A DNA stretch of 64,000 nucleotides from Derxia lacustris (GTDB taxonomy: Bacteria; Pseudomonadota; Gammaproteobacteria; Burkholderiales; Burkholderiaceae_E): assembly GCF_002105195.1 (NCBI RefSeq), contig NZ_MUHU01000008.1, positions 62,001 through 126,000 on the forward strand. Reading direction: 5' to 3'. This document shows, piece after piece, positions 61,452 through 64,000 of the stretch (position 1 is the stretch's first letter; each line of letters begins with the position of its first letter). Under the pieces are notes generated by a model. It was not told the DNA's origin, searched no databases, and saw only the letters and a program-made list of their open reading frames with translations. A program made the position numbers and the translations under genes.

Positions 61452-64000
61452 ATGGACCAATTCGCTAAAGAAACCCTGCCTGTATCGCTAGAAGAAGAAA
61501 TGCGTCGCAGCTACCTCGATTACGCGATGAGCGTGATCGTGGGGCGGGCACTGCCGGATGTGCGGGACGGCCTCAAGCCGGTCCATCGCCGCATCCTGTA
61601 TGCGATGCATGACATGAACAACCATCACAACCGCCCTTACGTGAAGTGCGGCCGGGTGGTGGGCGAGGTACTCGGCAAGTACCACCCGCACGGCGATCAG
61701 TCGATCTACGACGCGCTGGTGCGCATGGCGCAGGATTTTTCGCTGCGCTACACGCTGGTGGACGGCCAGGGCAACTTCGGCTCGATCGATGGCGACAATG
61801 CCGCGGCCATGCGCTACACCGAGTGCCGGCTCGACAAGATCGCGGCCGAGATGCTGGCCGACATCGACAAGGAAACGATCGACTGGCAGGACAACTACGA
61901 CGGCAAGGAAAAGGAACCCGTCGCGTTGCCGGCCAAGCTGCCGAACCTGCTCATCAACGGTTCGGGCGGCATTGCGGTGGGCATGGCCACCAACATTCCG
62001 CCGCACAACATCAGCGACACGATCGACGCCTGCCTGCATGCGCTGCGCAATACCGATTGCACGGTCGACGAGCTGATCGAGATCGTGAAGGCGCCCGACT
62101 TCCCGACGGCGGCCATCATCTTTGGCCTGAACGGCGTGCGCGAGGGTTATCGCACCGGCAAGGGCCGCGTGGTGATGCGCGCCCGCGCGCACTTCGAGGA
62201 CATCGAGAAGGGCAACGGCCGGCAGGCCATCGTCGTCGACGAAATCCCGTATCAGGTCAACAAGAAGTCGCTGCTCGAGCGCATGGCCGAGCTGGTCAAC
62301 GAGAAGAAGATCGAGGGCATCTCCGAGATCCGCGACGAGTCCGACAAGTCGGGCATGCGCGTGGTCATTGAGCTCAAGCGCGGCGAAGTGCCCGAGATCG
62401 TCCTCAACAATCTGTACAAGAACACCCAGCTCCAGGACAGCTTCGGCATGAACCTGGTGGCGCTGGTCGACGGTCAGCCCAAGCTGTGCAATCTGCGCGA
62501 GCTGATCGTGGCCTTCCTTGGCCACCGGCGCGAGGTGGTCACGCGGCGCACGGTGTTCGAGCTGCGCGAGGCGCGCAAGCGCGGCCATGTGCTCGAAGGG
62601 CTGGCGGTGGCGCTGGCCAACATCGACGAGTTCATCGCGATCATCAAGGCGAGCCCGACGCCGCCGATCGCCAAGACTGAGCTGATGTCGCGCACCTGGG
62701 ATTCGTCGATGGTGCGCGAGATGCTCACGCGCACCGAAGGCGGTGCCGCGCAGTACCGGCCCGACGGGCTCGATCCGCAGTTCGGCCTGCAGGACGACGG
62801 CCTGTACCGCCTGAGCGACGACCAGACCGAGCAGATCCTGCAGATGCGCCTGCAACGCCTCACGGGGCTGGAGCAGGACAAGATCGTGGGCGAGTACCGC
62901 GAGGTGATGGCGGTGATTGCCGACCTGCTCGACATCCTGGCCAAGCCCGAGCGCATCACGCAGATCATTTCGGACGAGCTGAACAAGCTCAAGACCGAGT
63001 TTGGCGACGGCCGCCGCAGCGAGATCGTGGCCGACGCCACCGACCTCAGCGACGAAGACCTCATCACGCCGACCGACATGGTGGTCACGCTCTCGCACAG
63101 CGGCTACATCAAGAGCCAGCCGCTGTCCGAATACCGCGCGCAGAAGCGCGGCGGGCGCGGCAAGCAGGCCACGGCGATGAAGGAGGACGACTGGATCGAC
63201 CAGCTGTTCATCGCCAACACGCACGACACGATCCTGTGCTTCAGCAACCGCGGGCGCATGTACTGGCTCAAGGTCTACGAGGCGCCGCAGGGTTCGCGCA
63301 ATTCGCGCGGCAAGCCGATCGTCAACATGTTCCCGCTGCAGGAAGGCGAGAAGATCAATGTCGTGCTGCCGATCAAGCAGTACGACGCCGATCACTTCGT
63401 GTTCATGGCGACGGCGCGCGGCACGGTCAAGAAGACGCCGCTCACCGACTTCAGCAATCCGCGCAAGGCCGGGATCATCGCGGTCGACCTCGACGAGGGC
63501 GACTTCCTGATCGGCGCCGCGATCACCGACGGCGCGCATGACGTGATGCTGTTCTCCGACGCCGGTAAGGCGGTGCGCTTCGACGAGAACGACGTGCGGC
63601 CGATGGGCCGCAATGCGCGCGGCGTGCGCGGCATGAACCTCGAGGACACGCAGAGCGTCATCGCGCTGCTGGTGGCCGAGGACGAGTTGCAGAGCGTGCT
63701 GACCGCGACCGAGAACGGCTTCGGCAAGCGCACGCCCATCGTCGAGTACACGCGCCACGGCCGCGGCACCAAGGGGATGATCGCGATCCAGACCAGCGAG
63801 CGGAACGGCAAGGTCGTGGCCGCGACGCTGGTGCATACCGACGACGAGATCATGCTCATCACGACCGCCGGCGTGCTCATCCGCACCCGCGTGGCCGAGA
63901 TCCGCGAGATGGGTCGCGCCACGCAAGGCGTGACGCTCATCAGCGTCGATGACGGCTCGAAGCTGTCGGGGCTGCAACGCATCGTCGATCCCGAGAACGG
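61452..64000 (+). CDS. gyrA: DNA gyrase subunit A, 3' end outside window
   Basis: Catalytic A subunit of DNA gyrase; 849 codons are visible and the frame is open at the right edge. The N terminus [24 protein letters not shown] is classical, the catalytic tyrosine is Tyr122 ([10 protein letters not shown]), and the C-terminal propeller begins with the GyrA box QKRGGRGKQ (from about residue 564). The quinolone-resistance region reads [10 protein letters not shown]: the position equivalent to E. coli Ser83 is Gln83, while Asp87 is kept. GTAC-like leader features were not found apart from the promoter. It is divergent from the OmpA-like gene. Confidence 0.98.
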   Translation, partial: MDQFAKETLPVSLEEEMRRSYLDYAMSVIVGRALPDVRDGLKPVHRRILYAMHDMNNHHNRPYVKCGRVVGEVLGKYHPHGDQSIYDALVRMAQDFSLRYTLVDGQGNFGSIDGDNAAAMRYTECRLDKIAAEMLADIDKETIDWQDNYDGKEKEPVALPAKLPNLLINGSGGIAVGMATNIPPHNISDTIDACLHALRNTDCTVDELIEIVKAPDFPTAAIIFGLNGVREGYRTGKGRVVMRARAHFEDIEKGNGRQAIVVDEIPYQVNKKSLLERMAELVNEKKIEGISEIRDESDKSGMRVVIELKRGEVPEIVLNNLYKNTQLQDSFGMNLVALVDGQPKLCNLRELIVAFLGHRREVVTRRTVFELREARKRGHVLEGLAVALANIDEFIAIIKASPTPPIAKTELMSRTWDSSMVREMLTRTEGGAAQYRPDGLDPQFGLQDDGLYRLSDDQTEQILQMRLQRLTGLEQDKIVGEYREVMAVIADLLDILAKPERITQIISDELNKLKTEFGDGRRSEIVADATDLSDEDLITPTDMVVTLSHSGYIKSQPLSEYRAQKRGGRGKQATAMKEDDWIDQLFIANTHDTILCFSNRGRMYWLKVYEAPQGSRNSRGKPIVNMFPLQEGEKINVVLPIKQYDADHFVFMATARGTVKKTPLTDFSNPRKAGIIAVDLDEGDFLIGAAITDGAHDVMLFSDAGKAVRFDENDVRPMGRNARGVRGMNLEDTQSVIALLVAEDELQSVLTATENGFGKRTPIVEYTRHGRGTKGMIAIQTSERNGKVVAATLVHTDDEIMLITTAGVLIRTRVAEIREMGRATQGVTLISVDDGSKLSGLQRIVDPEN

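Overview
This is a GC-rich stretch of bacterial chromosome that looks betaproteobacterial, most likely Burkholderiales. The best evidence is the tmRNA at 58523-58886 (minus), whose tag reads ANDERFALAA, a betaproteobacterial type. It is followed by gph, ubiG, an ompA-like gene and gyrA, a neighbourhood common in that class. The genus cannot be named from the sequence. Genes are densely packed, often with 4-base ATGA overlaps, and GC codon bias opens very long false frames opposite real genes.

Layout. 1-4560: 3' part of a glutamate dehydrogenase gene, then a DctB/DctD-type sensor kinase and sigma-54 response regulator. 4573-9289: a periplasmic metallo-beta-lactamase-fold protein, a triple-BON protein, an orphan AtpZ/AtpI-like membrane protein, a MaoC-phosphotransacetylase fusion and a Crp/Fnr regulator. 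9297-18126 (minus): a nine-gene operon made of the complete seven-gene Nit1C (nitrilase) cluster plus a LnmK-like acyltransferase/decarboxylase and a B12-dependent methylmalonyl-CoA-mutase-type enzyme. A divergent MocR regulator (18507-19895) faces it across an intergenic region with five GATCAAT repeats. 19905-27211: ccoG, a second MocR regulator, an LrgA/LrgB pair, sulfite/nitrite reductase with its DUF934 partner, and a second Crp/Fnr regulator. 27316-27905: wreckage of an IS5-type transposase joined to a gene fragment. 27921-37980: an OmpA-like lipoprotein, a small lipoprotein, a tiny Lys-rich protein and an 8.4-kb cyclic beta-1,2-glucan synthase gene. 38327-41827: a helical protein, a double-domain KaiC-like ATPase and a GGDEF/histidine-kinase fusion. 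41907-52400: an MFS exporter, then a FabI - DUF3141 - MaoC/Pta - acetate kinase - CoA transferase run, ending in a CorA-like transporter. 52496-54879: beta-carbonic anhydrase, zinc alcohol dehydrogenase and a methyltransferase. 55061-58267: xoxF-xoxJ-xoxG, a lanthanide-type methanol dehydrogenase set. 58464-64000: housekeeping genes (ssrA, gph, ubiG, ompA-like, gyrA).

The most promising candidate for an undescribed system is the extended Nit1C operon. Nit1C has been linked to cyanide-nitrogen assimilation in pseudomonads, but its product chemistry is unknown. Here it is translationally coupled to two acyl-CoA enzymes and appears to be run by a MocR protein rather than the sigma-54 activator NitA. 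The KaiC / GGDEF-kinase cassette and the FabI-DUF3141-Pta-AckA operon are further little-understood assemblies. All family assignments were made by eye from motifs, lengths and gene order; no database search was run.
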